Below, in pieces: positions 49,505 to 59,548 of a stretch of DNA of 64,000 nt (the first letter of the stretch is position 1; each line of letters begins with the position of its first letter). The stretch lies in NCBI RefSeq assembly GCF_014196295.1, contig NZ_JACIDK010000006.1, forward strand, positions 185,147 through 249,146, read 5' to 3'. This DNA is from Phenylobacterium haematophilum (GTDB lineage: Bacteria; Pseudomonadota; Alphaproteobacteria; Caulobacterales; Caulobacteraceae). The position numbers were made by a program, and so were the translations under genes. The notes under the pieces were generated by a model that was given only the letters and a program-made list of their open reading frames with translations, was not told the origin of the DNA and ran no database searches.

Positions 49505-50839
49505 ATGTCTCGCGCGGCCACAATCGTCATCACAAGTGTTGCGGCGTTGTCGCTCTGCGCCTGTACCACGCCGGGCTCTAGTGATCCCTTCGTCGGATTC
49601 GGGCCCAATCCGCTGCTATCGGCGCCGCAAAGGAGTCTCCTGCCGTCGGTCGGCGTGCCCAGCGTCGTGGGCTGGCCGGCGGGCGCGAGCCCTCGGGCTC
49701 CGGCCGGCTTCACGGTCACCCGCTTTGCCAGCGACCTCGAGCATCCCCGCTGGCTGCTCGTGCTGCCCAACGGAGATGTGTTGGTGGCCGAGTCCGCCGG
49801 TGAGCCGTCGAAGGCGAACAAGATGCAGCGCGGCATTCGCGGCTTCGTCCAGAAGATGCTGATGAAAAAGATGAAGGCGGCGGTCCCCAGTCCTAACAAG
49901 CTCGTCCTGCTTCGCGATCAGGACGGAGATGGCGCTGCGGAGAGCCGCACGGTGTTCGCGCAGGGGCTCCGCAGTCCGTTCGGCATGACGCTCGTCGGCG
50001 AGGTGCTCTACGTCGCCAACAACGATGGCGTGGTTCGGTTCGCCTATAGCTCGGGCCAGACCGCAGCGGCGGGGCCGGCGGAGCGGGTGTTCGATCTGCC
50101 CGGCCCGCCGATCAATCACCATTGGACCAAGAACGTCGTGGTGAGCCCAGATGGGTCCAAGCTTTACGCGACGGTTGGCTCCAACTCCAATATTGGCGAC
50201 AACGGCATGGAGAACGAAGTCGGCCGCGCGGCCATCTGGGAGTATGATATCGCCTCGGCCAAAATCCGCACCTTCGCGTCCGGGCTCCGCAACCCCAATG
50301 GGATCGACTTCGAGCCCAGTACGGGGACGATGTGGACCGTCGTCAACGAGCGCGATGAGATCGGCAACGACCTGCCGCCCGACTATCTCACCAGCGTGAG
50401 ACAGGGCGGCTTCTATGGCTGGCCCTACAGCTACTGGGGCCAGCACGTCGATCCGCGTGTGCGTCCGCCGCGGCCGGATCTCGTGGAGAGCGCCATCGTC
50501 CCCGATTACGGGCTCGGTCCGCACACGGCGTCTCTGGGCCTGGTCTTCTACAGAGGCGGGACCTATCCGCCGTCCTACCGAGGCGGCGCTTTCGTCACGC
50601 AGCACGGATCCTGGAACCGCCAGCCGCTCAATGGCTATAGGGTGGTGTTCATCCCCTTCGTCGCAGGGCGGCCCCAGGCGCCGCAGCTGTTCCTAACCGG
50701 CTTTCTCAACGCCGAAAGCAAGATCCAGGGCAGGCCGGTCGGGGTGGTTGTCGACAAGCGTGGGGCCCTCCTCGTCGCCGACGATGTCGGCGGCGTCATA
50801 TGGCGTGTGACCGCAGCCGCTCAACCGGCGCTACATTAG
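49505..50839 (+). CDS. Sorbosone dehydrogenase-like lipoprotein (PQQ/NHL-type propeller)
   Basis: A 444-residue lipoprotein (ITSVAALSLCACTT, lipobox LCAC) with the L-sorbosone/glucose dehydrogenase beta-propeller family motifs: GFTVTRFASDLEHPRWLLVL, PNGDVLVAES, GLRSPFGMTL, INHHWTKNVVVSPDGSKLY, GLRNPNGIDFEP, GFYGWPYSYWG and QHGSWNRQPLNGYRV. Family members oxidise sugars or related aldoses with PQQ in the periplasm, so this may feed electrons to the respiratory chain; substrate unknown. ATG 49505 has GAGGAG nearby; the frame is open slightly upstream. Confidence 0.88.
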   Translation: MSRAATIVITSVAALSLCACTTPGSSDPFVGFGPNPLLSAPQRSLLPSVGVPSVVGWPAGASPRAPAGFTVTRFASDLEHPRWLLVLPNGDVLVAESAGEPSKANKMQRGIRGFVQKMLMKKMKAAVPSPNKLVLLRDQDGDGAAESRTVFAQGLRSPFGMTLVGEVLYVANNDGVVRFAYSSGQTAAAGPAERVFDLPGPPINHHWTKNVVVSPDGSKLYATVGSNSNIGDNGMENEVGRAAIWEYDIASAKIRTFASGLRNPNGIDFEPSTGTMWTVVNERDEIGNDLPPDYLTSVRQGGFYGWPYSYWGQHVDPRVRPPRPDLVESAIVPDYGLGPHTASLGLVFYRGGTYPPSYRGGAFVTQHGSWNRQPLNGYRVVFIPFVAGRPQAPQLFLTGFLNAESKIQGRPVGVVVDKRGALLVADDVGGVIWRVTAAAQPALH

Positions 50840-51007
50840 TCCGGCCTAAGCAGCGACGGTTGAACTGGAGCGGAGATCGAACACTGAGGCTCGCAGATCA
50901 AATTAGAGCAGCTGGACGGACGGGCCCTACGCGTCGTAGGATTCCGCGCGCACCTGCTGTCAGGCCCCGGACCCGTCGCACATCGGCTGGAACCTATAAG
51001 AGTGAAA

Positions 51008-53188
51008 CTAGAAGCGCGCCGTCAGCCCCACTTTCACCGCTGTCGGCGAGCCGGGGGTGATATTGTTGTTGCTGTTGGCGTAGACGAAGTACCGCTTGTC
51101 GAGCAGATTCTCGACGTTCACCTGGGCCGTGATTCGGTCGGTGACGTCATAGAACGCCGCCGCATCTAGACGCGTGAATCCGGGCATCACCACCACATTG
51201 TCCGTCGAGGCGTATCGCTTGCCCTGGTAGATCGCGCCGAGTGCGACGCCCAGTTTCGGCGTCACCTCGTACCGGCTCCAGAGTGAGGCGCTGGACTTGG
51301 GCACGTTCGGCAGCTTGTTGCCGGCTCGGACCGTCCCAGACACGTTGTCCAAGAACTCTCCATTGGAGAGGGTGTAAGCCGCGACGAAGCTCAGCTGCTC
51401 AGTCAATTCGCCCGCCGCGCTCAGCTCCATGCCTCGCGTGCGCTGCTTGCCGATCGGCACGGTAGGCGACGCCGCATTGTTGGGATCGGAGAGCGCCAGC
51501 ACGTTGTCGCGGTCCAGCTGGAAGACCGCCGCCGTCACGTTGAATGACGGGTTGATGTCCCACTTCGCGCCGAGCTCGTAGTTCTGGAACGTCTCGGGAT
51601 CTAGGTTCTGATTGCTGATCGACAGGCTGGTGAGCTGGTCGCCGCCACGCGGCTGGTAGGTCTTTGAATAGCCGGCATAGATCGATGCGTTCTCCACCGG
51701 CTTCCAGATCACCCCCACTCGCGGGGACCAGAGGGTGTCGGTCACATCGAACTGCCGCTGCTGCCCGGCCGGGAAGCCAACCACGCGCCGGTCCGTCACG
51801 CGCGTGCGGAAGTCCTCGTAGCGAACGCCCAGCACCAGTTTGAGGGCCCCGGTCAGGCCGATCTGGTCCTGCACGTACCCGGCCTTGACCGTCGCGACGC
51901 CCTTGTTGTCGCCGCTCGACGCAGTCTGCGTCCACGTCAAGGGAAGCCGGACGTTAGAGGCAGAGATCGGCACGGTGACAGAGGCGGCGTTGCCGGCGAA
52001 GCGTCCCTCGAAGCGACGGTTGTCAGTGATTTGACGGCCATATTCCGCACCGACCAGCAGCAGGTGTTCGATCGCGCCTGTGTTGAAGGTCAGGTTCAGG
52101 TCGGTCTGGTTGATGAAATTCTTGCGCGCGGTGGCGTTGTTGTAGGCCGAGAGCGAGACGGTGGTCTGGGCGGCGTTCACGTCGCCCGGGAAGACGTTCT
52201 GATAGAACTTGTCGTAGTTCGCCCAGCGCGTCCGGTTCCGGATCGACACGTTGTCGCTGAAAGTGTGCTCGATGAAGAGGTTGGCGGCGTCCGTGTCGGT
52301 CCAAGTGGGGCTGTTGGCCGGGTCGCCGAAGAATTGGCCGCGCGGGGTCTTCAGCGGCTTCGCCACCGCCATCCCGGCCCCGCGGACCTGAGCCGGCACG
52401 CCCCGGTCCGCGATGCGGTCGTCTTCGAAGTGCTCATAACCGATCTGCACGTTGGTGGCATCGCCGATCCGGAACGATGCCGTCGGGTTCACGCCCCAGC
52501 GCTCATTTTCGACGCCGTCGCGGTAGCTGCCGCTGTCCTGATAGACGCCGGTGATGCGCAACGCCACACGGTCATTCACGGGAAGGCCCACGTCGCCGCT
52601 GATTCGCTTGTGATCGTAACTGCCCGCCTCGAAGTGGAGCTCGCCGACGGGCTGCCAGCTGGCGACCTTCGTCACGCGGTTGACGACACCGCCGATTCCT
52701 CCTCGTCCGAAGATCATCGCGTTGGGCCCACGGAAGATCTCCAGTCGTTCGATGTTGTAGAGGTCGCGATAGGTCTGGACGTCATCGCGCACGCCATCGA
52801 CGAAGAAGTCGCCCGTGGTGGCATTGCCGCGGAACACCAGCGTTTCCCGGTTGCCCTCCCCTTGCGCTGAGAAGACGCCCGGAACGTATCGGATGGCCTC
52901 GCCGATACTGCCTGCCGCCTGGTCGTTGATCTGCTTGATTGAGACCACCGTAACCGCCTGCGGAACGTCGATCAGTGCGGTGTCCGTCCGCATCCCCGTG
53001 GTGCTTCCTGTCACCTTGTAGCTCGCCTTGGACTCCTGCTCGCGGGCTTGAGCAGTCACCGTGACGCCGCTGAGGGTATTTGCGTCAGGGGCCGCGTCGG
53101 CCTGCGCCACGCCTGTCCAACAGACGGCCGACGTCGCCGCCAGCAAAGCCACACGCCGACAGCGCCGCCCCTTAACCACTTCACTCAT
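51008..53188 (-). CDS. TonB-dependent siderophore receptor
   Basis: A 726-residue outer-membrane receptor. Signal peptide (MSEVVKGRRCRRVALLAATS), TonB box region (LSGVTVTAQAREQE), plug with IDVPQAVTVVSIKQIND, ETLVFRGNATTGDFFVDGVR and RDLYNIERLEIFRGPNAMIFG, then the barrel, ending VKVGLTARF with terminal Phe. The plug sequence is of the ferrichrome/coprogen siderophore class. ATG 53188 with GAGGGA eight bases upstream. The upstream 160 bases carry a TGCGAC triplet repeat; I could not identify a Fur box. Ligand is inferred from family only. Confidence 0.92.
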   Translation of the reverse strand: MSEVVKGRRCRRVALLAATSAVCWTGVAQADAAPDANTLSGVTVTAQAREQESKASYKVTGSTTGMRTDTALIDVPQAVTVVSIKQINDQAAGSIGEAIRYVPGVFSAQGEGNRETLVFRGNATTGDFFVDGVRDDVQTYRDLYNIERLEIFRGPNAMIFGRGGIGGVVNRVTKVASWQPVGELHFEAGSYDHKRISGDVGLPVNDRVALRITGVYQDSGSYRDGVENERWGVNPTASFRIGDATNVQIGYEHFEDDRIADRGVPAQVRGAGMAVAKPLKTPRGQFFGDPANSPTWTDTDAANLFIEHTFSDNVSIRNRTRWANYDKFYQNVFPGDVNAAQTTVSLSAYNNATARKNFINQTDLNLTFNTGAIEHLLLVGAEYGRQITDNRRFEGRFAGNAASVTVPISASNVRLPLTWTQTASSGDNKGVATVKAGYVQDQIGLTGALKLVLGVRYEDFRTRVTDRRVVGFPAGQQRQFDVTDTLWSPRVGVIWKPVENASIYAGYSKTYQPRGGDQLTSLSISNQNLDPETFQNYELGAKWDINPSFNVTAAVFQLDRDNVLALSDPNNAASPTVPIGKQRTRGMELSAAGELTEQLSFVAAYTLSNGEFLDNVSGTVRAGNKLPNVPKSSASLWSRYEVTPKLGVALGAIYQGKRYASTDNVVVMPGFTRLDAAAFYDVTDRITAQVNVENLLDKRYFVYANSNNNITPGSPTAVKVGLTARF

Positions 53189-53209
53189 AGCCGAATCCCT
53201 CGCGCTCAC

Positions 53210-53227
53210 TGCGACTGCGACTGCGAC
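53210..53227. repeat. Three tandem TGCGAC repeats
   Basis: TGCGAC repeated three times just upstream of the TonB receptor start (22 bases from the ATG). Short enough to be neutral, but a candidate slipped-strand phase-variable spacer of the 5' leader. Confidence 0.5.
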
Positions 53228-53346
53228 TAGTTCTTAATCGCATGATGCGGGCCCAGTCAAGCGGGAACGTCACTCCACGGCCAGGGCGTACGGCTGATGG
53301 TTGCGAGAACTGCGCCCCCGCAGGCGCGCGGGTGCGGGTCCAGATG

Positions 53347-54468
53347 TCAGATCCGCACGATGATGCCTCGCCGTCGCAGGTAAGCCGCCACGCTCCACGT
53401 GAAGCCCACCAAGCCAACGAAGGACAATACAACCGCGAGGAGGGTCTCAGCGCTGGAGCGGGGGCCGGCCAAAAGCAGACGCGCCGCGGCCGCGGTCATA
53501 GCGGTAAGCATGAGCGAATGGAGGATATAGGCAGTGATGGCGTTCAGCCCGAAGGCCTCAAGAAACGCCGTCGTCGGACCGCCCCGGCGATAAACATCGA
53601 CCACCCAGTAGATCAAAGCGAACACGAAGAGGGTCACGCCCGTCGTCAGCAGCACGAAGCTGCTCGACCAGAGCGGCTTTGAGATCGGAAGCAACGGCGA
53701 CCAGAGCAGCCCTAAGGCGACGCTCACCAGACCTGCCGCCGCCAGCCCCGCCGCGATGTTCAAGGCGGTGTGGCCGGTACGGAGCCAGCGCCCGGCCTGA
53801 ACCCCGAGAAGACACTGGGCGATCGCCGGCAACGTCCCGAGGATGCCCTCCGGATCATAACCTGCCTCGCCCCTAACATAGATGTGGCGACCCAATACGA
53901 AGCGATCGAACCACGAGACAAAGTTCGTTCCAGGCGAATTAAGGTCAGGCGGCTGACCGGTTGGCGTTGGGGCGAGCAGCAGCAGCCAGTAACCCACCAG
54001 CACCGCGAGCACGATCCGAGCCTGCAGCCGCGGGGACGTGTACGCCACGAGCAATGCGACAGAGATCTGTACGAGCGCCAGCCGCTGAAGCACGCCCAGG
54101 AGGCGAAAGGCCTCCCCATCCGGGCTGACGATCCAGTGGAGGTTCGACAGCAGCCAACCCGCAGCAAACAAGCGGATGGCCCTGAACCAAGCACCGGCGG
54201 TGATCGGGGACACGGCGGATGTCGGGCTCCGTAGAGCGAACGACATTCCCATCAGAAACACGAACGCGGGAAAGACGAGATCGGCGAGCGTGATGCCCAC
54301 CCATTCGGCATGCAGGAGCTGTCTTGGAACCGGACCGAGACGAAGATAATCGACGATGGTGGCCCAGTTGACCACGATCATGCCGACTACGGCCAAGCCT
54401 CGGGCCGCGTCAAGCGACCGCAGCCGCCCCGGCGTAGAGCTCCATGATTTCGACGGCTCGGACATCAT
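53347..54468 (-). CDS. NagX/HGSNAT-like membrane acyltransferase (DUF1624/DUF5009)
   Basis: A 373-residue protein with about ten hydrophobic helices and the family opening RLRSLDAARGLAVVGMIVVN, then AEWVGITLADLVFPAFVFLMG, LLGVLQRLALVQISVALLV and the C-terminal LNAITAYILHSLMLTA. The group includes heparan-alpha-glucosaminide N-acetyltransferase relatives and NagX, which acts on glucosamine derivatives in the envelope. Adjacent to a TonB receptor, so an exported glycan uptake role is possible but unproven. ATG 54468 or the next Met is the start. Confidence 0.85.
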   Translation of the reverse strand: MMSEPSKSWSSTPGRLRSLDAARGLAVVGMIVVNWATIVDYLRLGPVPRQLLHAEWVGITLADLVFPAFVFLMGMSFALRSPTSAVSPITAGAWFRAIRLFAAGWLLSNLHWIVSPDGEAFRLLGVLQRLALVQISVALLVAYTSPRLQARIVLAVLVGYWLLLLAPTPTGQPPDLNSPGTNFVSWFDRFVLGRHIYVRGEAGYDPEGILGTLPAIAQCLLGVQAGRWLRTGHTALNIAAGLAAAGLVSVALGLLWSPLLPISKPLWSSSFVLLTTGVTLFVFALIYWVVDVYRRGGPTTAFLEAFGLNAITAYILHSLMLTAMTAAAARLLLAGPRSSAETLLAVVLSFVGLVGFTWSVAAYLRRRGIIVRI

Positions 54469-54913
54469 TTAGGGAATACGCGCCGCCGGACGCTTAGCCC
54501 TTTCGCTACAGGTCGCCGCCCCGAGAGGACCTCGCATGGGCTCGGTATTTCCATCGGTCGCGGCGGCGCGCGGCGCGGTCAACGGTCAACGGTCAGATGG
54601 ACGAATTCGAACGCCCTCGGCCATTAGAACGAGTTCTTGGGTAGCCCCTGGAGGAGGGCATTAGGAACCCGTGGACCAATCTGAGTCTTTAACTCCAGGG
54701 CGCCGCTCGCCAGCGGTTCCCACGTGCGGCCGCGCAGACGCCTTGACGTTCGCGGCCGGCGCGGGCGCGTTCGCGTAGCGGCATGCGGATAATCGTCGCT
54801 TAGCTTCGGCACGAGCAAGGCGAGCGGCCTGGCCGTCATCGCGTGTCGAATCACGTCTGCGGCGAGGCGTCCCAGGAGTCGGCGGCCAGACAGGTGCCGC
54901 GGAGAGGGCCGGG
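54469..54913. other. Intergenic region with a 7-bp tandem repeat
   Basis: 445 bases. CGGTCAA-type 7-bp units occur three times at 54576-54596. A 76-codon - strand frame (54624-54854) has no ribosome site or recognisable similarity and I did not accept it. Otherwise nothing assignable. Confidence 0.4.
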
Positions 54914-55381
54914 CTAGAGGCGCTTCAAAATGGCCTTCATCTGGGCGATCTCACGTTTCTGCGATTCTATGATCCCGTTCGGGCCGAAGCAGAGTTCGCG
55001 GATTTCCGCATCCTTGATCGGGGCCTGGCCGCACATCAAAATCGCTCCGGAATGGTGGGGTATCATCGATCGAACGAACTGCCGGTCGCCGACAAACCCT
55101 TGGGCGCGAATTCCTGCCAACGAAAGAACGAATACGGCGGCAAAGACGACGTATAGGCCAACATTGAGTTTGGTGTTGCGATACATCGACTTCATCGTCA
55201 GCAGCATCACTGCGGCCATCGGCGCCCACATCACCAGCGCCATGTAGAAGAAGTTGATGTTCTGGACGAACTCGCCCCAGCTCGAGATCATCGCGAACAT
55301 TGCAATATACATGATGACGAGGCTCAAGGCGAGATTGAGCGCGAGCATCATATAGTGATGCTGCATCATCTGGCGATCCAT
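54914..55381 (-). CDS. DUF305-type membrane protein
   Basis: A 155-residue protein: an N-terminal His/Met segment (MDRQMMQHHYMML), several helices (LALNLALSLVIMYIAMFAMI, MALVMWAPMAAVMLL, VGLYVVFAAVFVLSLAGI), then a DUF305 module FVRSMIPHHSGAILMC, AEIRELCF and SQKREIAQMKAIL, with the paired His and Met associated with metal binding. ATG 55381 has GAAGGA five bases upstream; the longer ATG 55411 is possible. The gene family often accompanies copper or heavy-metal resistance genes. Confidence 0.8.
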   Translation of the reverse strand: MDRQMMQHHYMMLALNLALSLVIMYIAMFAMISSWGEFVQNINFFYMALVMWAPMAAVMLLTMKSMYRNTKLNVGLYVVFAAVFVLSLAGIRAQGFVGDRQFVRSMIPHHSGAILMCGQAPIKDAEIRELCFGPNGIIESQKREIAQMKAILKRL

Positions 55382-55634
55382 TGATCCTTCGATCTTATGT
55401 TCTGTCCGCACGTCCCTCTCCTATCGCGCTCAAATTCTAGATTGTGGCTTCGCCGTAGATGCGCGGCTACAACGCGGCAGTATCGGAAGAGTTCAATCAC
55501 AAGGCCCAGCTTTAGACTCCACACGCGCACGTGGTGGCAAAGGGATCGTCGGAGGAGTTGCGATCGCAGGCTCTAATCGATCGCGATCGGCTGCACGCCG
55601 ATGAGGTCGACAACAAGCGGCGATCGCAGGCAGC

Positions 55635-56126
55635 CTATGTCAGCCTGGCCAGTGCGCGGTTCTCAGCACCTATGCGCACCCAAAGCATGGCGGCGTTCAA
55701 GGCGGAGAATATCAGGGCGTAGGTCGGCAAGCCGAAGGCGATCGGCAGCACCGCAATCTCGGCGACAACGACGGCATAGTTCGGGTGGGACAGGACGCGA
55801 TAGGGTCCGCGCCTCACCAGGGGTGCGCCGGGAAGTACAATGATCCGGGTGGTCCAGCGATCTCCCAGCGTTGCGATGACCCAGATCCGCAACAGTTGCA
55901 GGAGCAAGAAGAGGCTCAGCCAAAGCGGCGCGACCGGCCGGTCCCAGGCCATGATCCAAAGACCGATCAGCCAGGCGGCGTGCAAGGACACCACGATAGG
56001 ATAGTGCCCAGACCCCATCTCGACGCCGCCTTTGGCCAGGAGCCTTGCGGAGTTCCGGCGGGCAAGGAGAAGCTCGGCGATCCGTTGCAGGGTCACGAGG
56101 GCCAGGACCGTGACGGACAGGGTCAC
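55635..56126 (-). CDS. Isoprenylcysteine methyltransferase-like membrane protein
   Basis: A 163-residue membrane protein of the ICMT/PEMT-like family: RIAELLLARRNSARLLAKGG near the N-terminus, several helices, then the SAM-binding GAPLVRRGPYRVLSHPNY block, LPIAFGLPTYALIFSALNAA and a final GAENRAL. It overlaps the upstream type III PKS gene by four bases (ATGA). In related clusters (srsA-srsB type) the pair makes methylated alkylresorcinol or alkylpyrone lipids, so O-methylation of the PKS product is the likely role. Confidence 0.82.
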   Translation of the reverse strand: MTLSVTVLALVTLQRIAELLLARRNSARLLAKGGVEMGSGHYPIVVSLHAAWLIGLWIMAWDRPVAPLWLSLFLLLQLLRIWVIATLGDRWTTRIIVLPGAPLVRRGPYRVLSHPNYAVVVAEIAVLPIAFGLPTYALIFSALNAAMLWVRIGAENRALARLT

Positions 56127-57196
56127 GCCGCGCGATCCAGGGTGACAGTGCTCGCGGTGAAGCCTGGTCCCAACGCCGTGAGAACCGAGCGCGGCGGCAT
56201 GCCAGAGCGCCGAACGCGGTCGAGGACGAACAGCGCGGTCGGGGCGGACATATTGCCATGGTCAGCCAATACCTCGCGTTCTCGATCCAGGCCGCCCTGC
56301 GGGATCGACAGCGAAAGCTCCAGCGCCTCGATCACTTTCACGCCGCCGGGATGGCAGATGAACCGGTCTATGTCCTCGACCTCTAGATTCTGGCCGCCCA
56401 ACATCGACGCCATGGCTGGCTGCAGATTGGTTTTGGCGAATGGCGGGATCGCGCGTGCGAAGATCACCCCGAGGCCCGTCGGCTCGACCCGCCACCCCAT
56501 GACATCGAGCGTGGCGGGCCAGGTATGCTCGGCGATCCCAGTCACCTGGGCGAAACCGCCCTCCCCGGCCCGGACCACGCAGGCTGCAGCGCCATCGCCG
56601 AACAGCGCCGTGGCCACGATGTCGGCCTTGCTGAGGTTGTCCAGCCGGAACGCAAGGGAACAAAGCTCGACGGTGACGAAGAGGACGATGGCGCCTGGAG
56701 TCGCCGCCGCGAGTTTGGCGGCCAGAGCAAGACCGGTCGCGCCGCCGGCGCAGCCGAGACCAAAGACCGGCACACGGGCGGCGTCGGGTCGGAATTTCAT
56801 GCGCTCCATCGCGCGCGCCTCCAGACTGGGCGTCGCGATCCCCGTAGACGACACCGTGACGATGACGTCGACGTCGGGGCCGGCGAGCCCCGCCTCGGCC
56901 AGCGCCGCGGAGGCCGCCTGCACGAACAGGTCCGTCGCGCCATCGAGGTAAGCTTCGGTGCGTTCGGGCCAGCCCCGGGGCTCGAAGTACCATTCGATCG
57001 GCCGGATCACCTGCCGGGTACGAACGCCGGCCGAGGTGAAGACCGGAGCCATACGCTCGAACTGCGGAAACTTATCGGAAAACAGGTCTCGCGCCGCCTG
57101 CTCCACTTGCGCTTGCGCCAGCACGTTAGGCGGGGACGCCGTTGCGAGCGACAAGAGGGCCACGGGAGGCGGCATGAACTGTGGAATCCTGCGCAT
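56123..57196 (-). CDS. Type III polyketide synthase
   Basis: A 357-residue chalcone-synthase-like enzyme with the full catalytic triad: Cys 149 in FGLGCAGGATG, His 282 in FICHPGG, Asn 315 in ADHGNMSAPT. It condenses malonyl units onto an acyl starter; bacterial members with an adjacent ICMT-like gene make alkylresorcinols/alkylpyrones for membrane or cyst lipids. The start at ATG 57196 (MRRIPQF) fits the family; the frame runs on to 57316. Overlaps the methyltransferase. Starter chain length not predictable. Confidence 0.9.
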   Translation of the reverse strand: MRRIPQFMPPPVALLSLATASPPNVLAQAQVEQAARDLFSDKFPQFERMAPVFTSAGVRTRQVIRPIEWYFEPRGWPERTEAYLDGATDLFVQAASAALAEAGLAGPDVDVIVTVSSTGIATPSLEARAMERMKFRPDAARVPVFGLGCAGGATGLALAAKLAAATPGAIVLFVTVELCSLAFRLDNLSKADIVATALFGDGAAACVVRAGEGGFAQVTGIAEHTWPATLDVMGWRVEPTGLGVIFARAIPPFAKTNLQPAMASMLGGQNLEVEDIDRFICHPGGVKVIEALELSLSIPQGGLDREREVLADHGNMSAPTALFVLDRVRRSGMPPRSVLTALGPGFTASTVTLDRAA

Positions 57197-57440
57197 GACG
57201 TCGTCCGACCTCGACGACGGATTAGGCAAACAGATCGCAGCTCGCAGGGTTCCCGAAGTGACCGATGATCGCAGACACCGTCTTCGCAAATCGACGCCGG
57301 AGGACCGCGCAAGCAAGCCGTTGCGTAGGCCCAGATTGGAGGATGGCTCGGCGTTCGTACTCGGTATGGCAACTTTGTTGTGTGGTTCTGAGGGGGAGAA
57401 GCACGGTTGTACGTATATCCCTTAGATATGGGGAGGTTTC

Positions 57441-59540
57441 ATGCGTTCCAATCGTTTTGCACTTCGCGGCGCGTCCGCGATGTTCACAGTGCTCGCCCTG
57501 GCGCCCGCGCCCGGGTTCGCTCAGTCCACCGCTCCTGAAGCTCTGGAAGAGGTGGTCGTCACAGCAGAGAAGCGCGAGACAAATCTGCAGGACACGCCGG
57601 TCGCCGTCACGGCGGTCACCGGCGAGACCCTTCGCGCGCTCGGGGTCTCCACCCTTGAGGATCTGCAGGTCTTTACGCCGGGTGTCACCATCACCAACGA
57701 CTCGATGGCGATCGTGAACATCCGAGGCATCGGCACCTCGGCCTTCGGTGTCGCCACCGACCCGAGTTCGACGGTCCACTACGACGGCGTCTATATTCCG
57801 AGGCCGACCACTAGTTACCAGGACATGTTCGACGTGGAGCGCATCGAACTGCTCCGTGGTCCCCAGGGCGTTCTGTTCGGACGCAACTCCGCCGGCGGCA
57901 CGCTGAACATCACCTCGCGGGCGCCCACGTCTGAGTTGGAAGGGATACTCAGCGCGACGGTAGGCAACTACGATCGACGGACATTCTCCGGCTCCGTGTC
58001 CGGGCCGCTTGGCGAGCGCATCCGCGGCCGCCTGACCGTCCTCAAGAACGATCGCGACGGCATCTACGACAATCCGAAGACAGGCGAAAAATACCAGGAC
58101 ATCGACCGTTTCGCCGCGCGCGCCACGCTCGCAATCGACCTCGCCGAAAACTTCGATCTGACGCTGCGCGCCGACTATGGCCGCGACCGCGAGACGGGCT
58201 ATCCGTCCATTCGCCAAAGCTACCCGGCGGACTTCGCGCGGGCCGGCGCGACCATCCCGCGCGGCGAGGACGAGCTGATCCTCGACACGCGACCGCGCAA
58301 CAACGTGGAGAACGGTGGCGTCTCTGCAACGGCCACCTACGTCACGGCCCCCGTGACCCTGAAGTCAATCACCGCCTATCGCGGGAGCACGGTGGACCAG
58401 GTTCTCGACGTGGATGCGACGGACCTCTTCCTTCGCAACATCACCCTCTACGAGCGGTCGCGCTCCTTCACCCAGGAGCTGCAGCTCAGCAACAATGAGC
58501 CCGATCGCCTGGAATGGATCGTGGGCGCGTTCTACCTGCGCGAAAAGGCGCGCGACCAGTTGCAGATTCTGGAGCCCGCACGCGCGCTCGGCCTGCCCGA
58601 GAGCAATGTCACCAACGCACTCGCAGCCTACGGTCAGGCGACGTTCCGCCTGACCGATCGGCTCCGGCTCACCGGCGGCGCCCGTTATAGTTATGAGGAG
58701 AAGGATTTCGCCTACCGTGTCCTCTCCGGCGGCGTCGATGTCGGCGGTGAGGCGGCCAAGGCGTCCTGGCGCGCATGGACTCCGAAAGTCGGGATTCAGT
58801 ACGACGTCAGCGAAGACGTGATGGCCTACGCCTCCATCACGCGCGGCTTCAAGTCCGGAGGCTTTCAGCTCGGCGACGGCCGGCCGTTCCGGCCGGAGTA
58901 CATCTGGAGCTACGAGGGCGGGGTGAAGTCCATGTTCTGGGACCGCCGCGTCCGGGCCAATCTCAGCGTCTTCTACTACGACTACACGGACCTGCAGGTG
59001 GTTGAGTACATCAACGGCGTGGCCACCACCACCAACGCCGGCAAGGCCACCCTGAAGGGCGGCGAACTGGAGGTCACGGTGAGGCCCGTCCGCGGCCTCG
59101 ACCTGAACGCGACGGCGGCCTATCTCGACGCCGAGTATGACCGCTTCTTCGACAATGGGGTTAGTCTGGCCGGGAACACCCTGCCGAATGCCCCGCGGTG
59201 GAACTTCACAGGGGCCGCACAGTACCGGTGGGAGCTCGTCGACGGCCACAGCCTGACCCTGCGGGGCGACATCGCCTGGCGCGATCGCGTCCAATTCAAG
59301 CCGAACAACCTGCGCCAGTTCTCGGGCGAGCCGTACACGCTGCTGAACGCCCGAGCGACCTTTGCGACGGCCGGCGATGTCTGGGAGGTGGCCGTGTTCG
59401 GCCGCAACCTCACTGACGAGCGGTACGCGACCTACAAGACCGTCGGGACCGACGCCACCGGAGTCTCGAACCCGGCCCTGCCGCTCGCCGTCTATGGAGA
59501 GCCGCGGCAATATGGTGTGCAGCTCGTGCGCCGGTTCTAG
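57441..59540 (+). CDS. TonB-dependent receptor
   Basis: A 699-residue outer-membrane receptor: signal peptide (FTVLALAPAPGFAQS), TonB box (LEEVVVTAEKRETNLQDTPV), plug (TLEDLQVFTPGVTITND, VNIRGIGTSAFG, DMFDVERIELLRGPQGVLFG RN-type block) and barrel ending GVQLVRRF. The plug resembles receptors for non-siderophore nutrients (CirA/FecA-like or carotenoid/other), but no ligand can be named. The next gene is a SnoaL-like protein on the same strand, separated by a strong terminator. Confidence 0.92.
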   Translation: MRSNRFALRGASAMFTVLALAPAPGFAQSTAPEALEEVVVTAEKRETNLQDTPVAVTAVTGETLRALGVSTLEDLQVFTPGVTITNDSMAIVNIRGIGTSAFGVATDPSSTVHYDGVYIPRPTTSYQDMFDVERIELLRGPQGVLFGRNSAGGTLNITSRAPTSELEGILSATVGNYDRRTFSGSVSGPLGERIRGRLTVLKNDRDGIYDNPKTGEKYQDIDRFAARATLAIDLAENFDLTLRADYGRDRETGYPSIRQSYPADFARAGATIPRGEDELILDTRPRNNVENGGVSATATYVTAPVTLKSITAYRGSTVDQVLDVDATDLFLRNITLYERSRSFTQELQLSNNEPDRLEWIVGAFYLREKARDQLQILEPARALGLPESNVTNALAAYGQATFRLTDRLRLTGGARYSYEEKDFAYRVLSGGVDVGGEAAKASWRAWTPKVGIQYDVSEDVMAYASITRGFKSGGFQLGDGRPFRPEYIWSYEGGVKSMFWDRRVRANLSVFYYDYTDLQVVEYINGVATTTNAGKATLKGGELEVTVRPVRGLDLNATAAYLDAEYDRFFDNGVSLAGNTLPNAPRWNFTGAAQYRWELVDGHSLTLRGDIAWRDRVQFKPNNLRQFSGEPYTLLNARATFATAGDVWEVAVFGRNLTDERYATYKTVGTDATGVSNPALPLAVYGEPRQYGVQLVRRF

Positions 59541-59548
59541 GCTTCTTG

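Noticed and set aside
54624..54854. 76-codon - strand frame
   Set aside because: No ribosome site, no motif, and an amino-acid pattern without conservation; kept only as an intergenic note.
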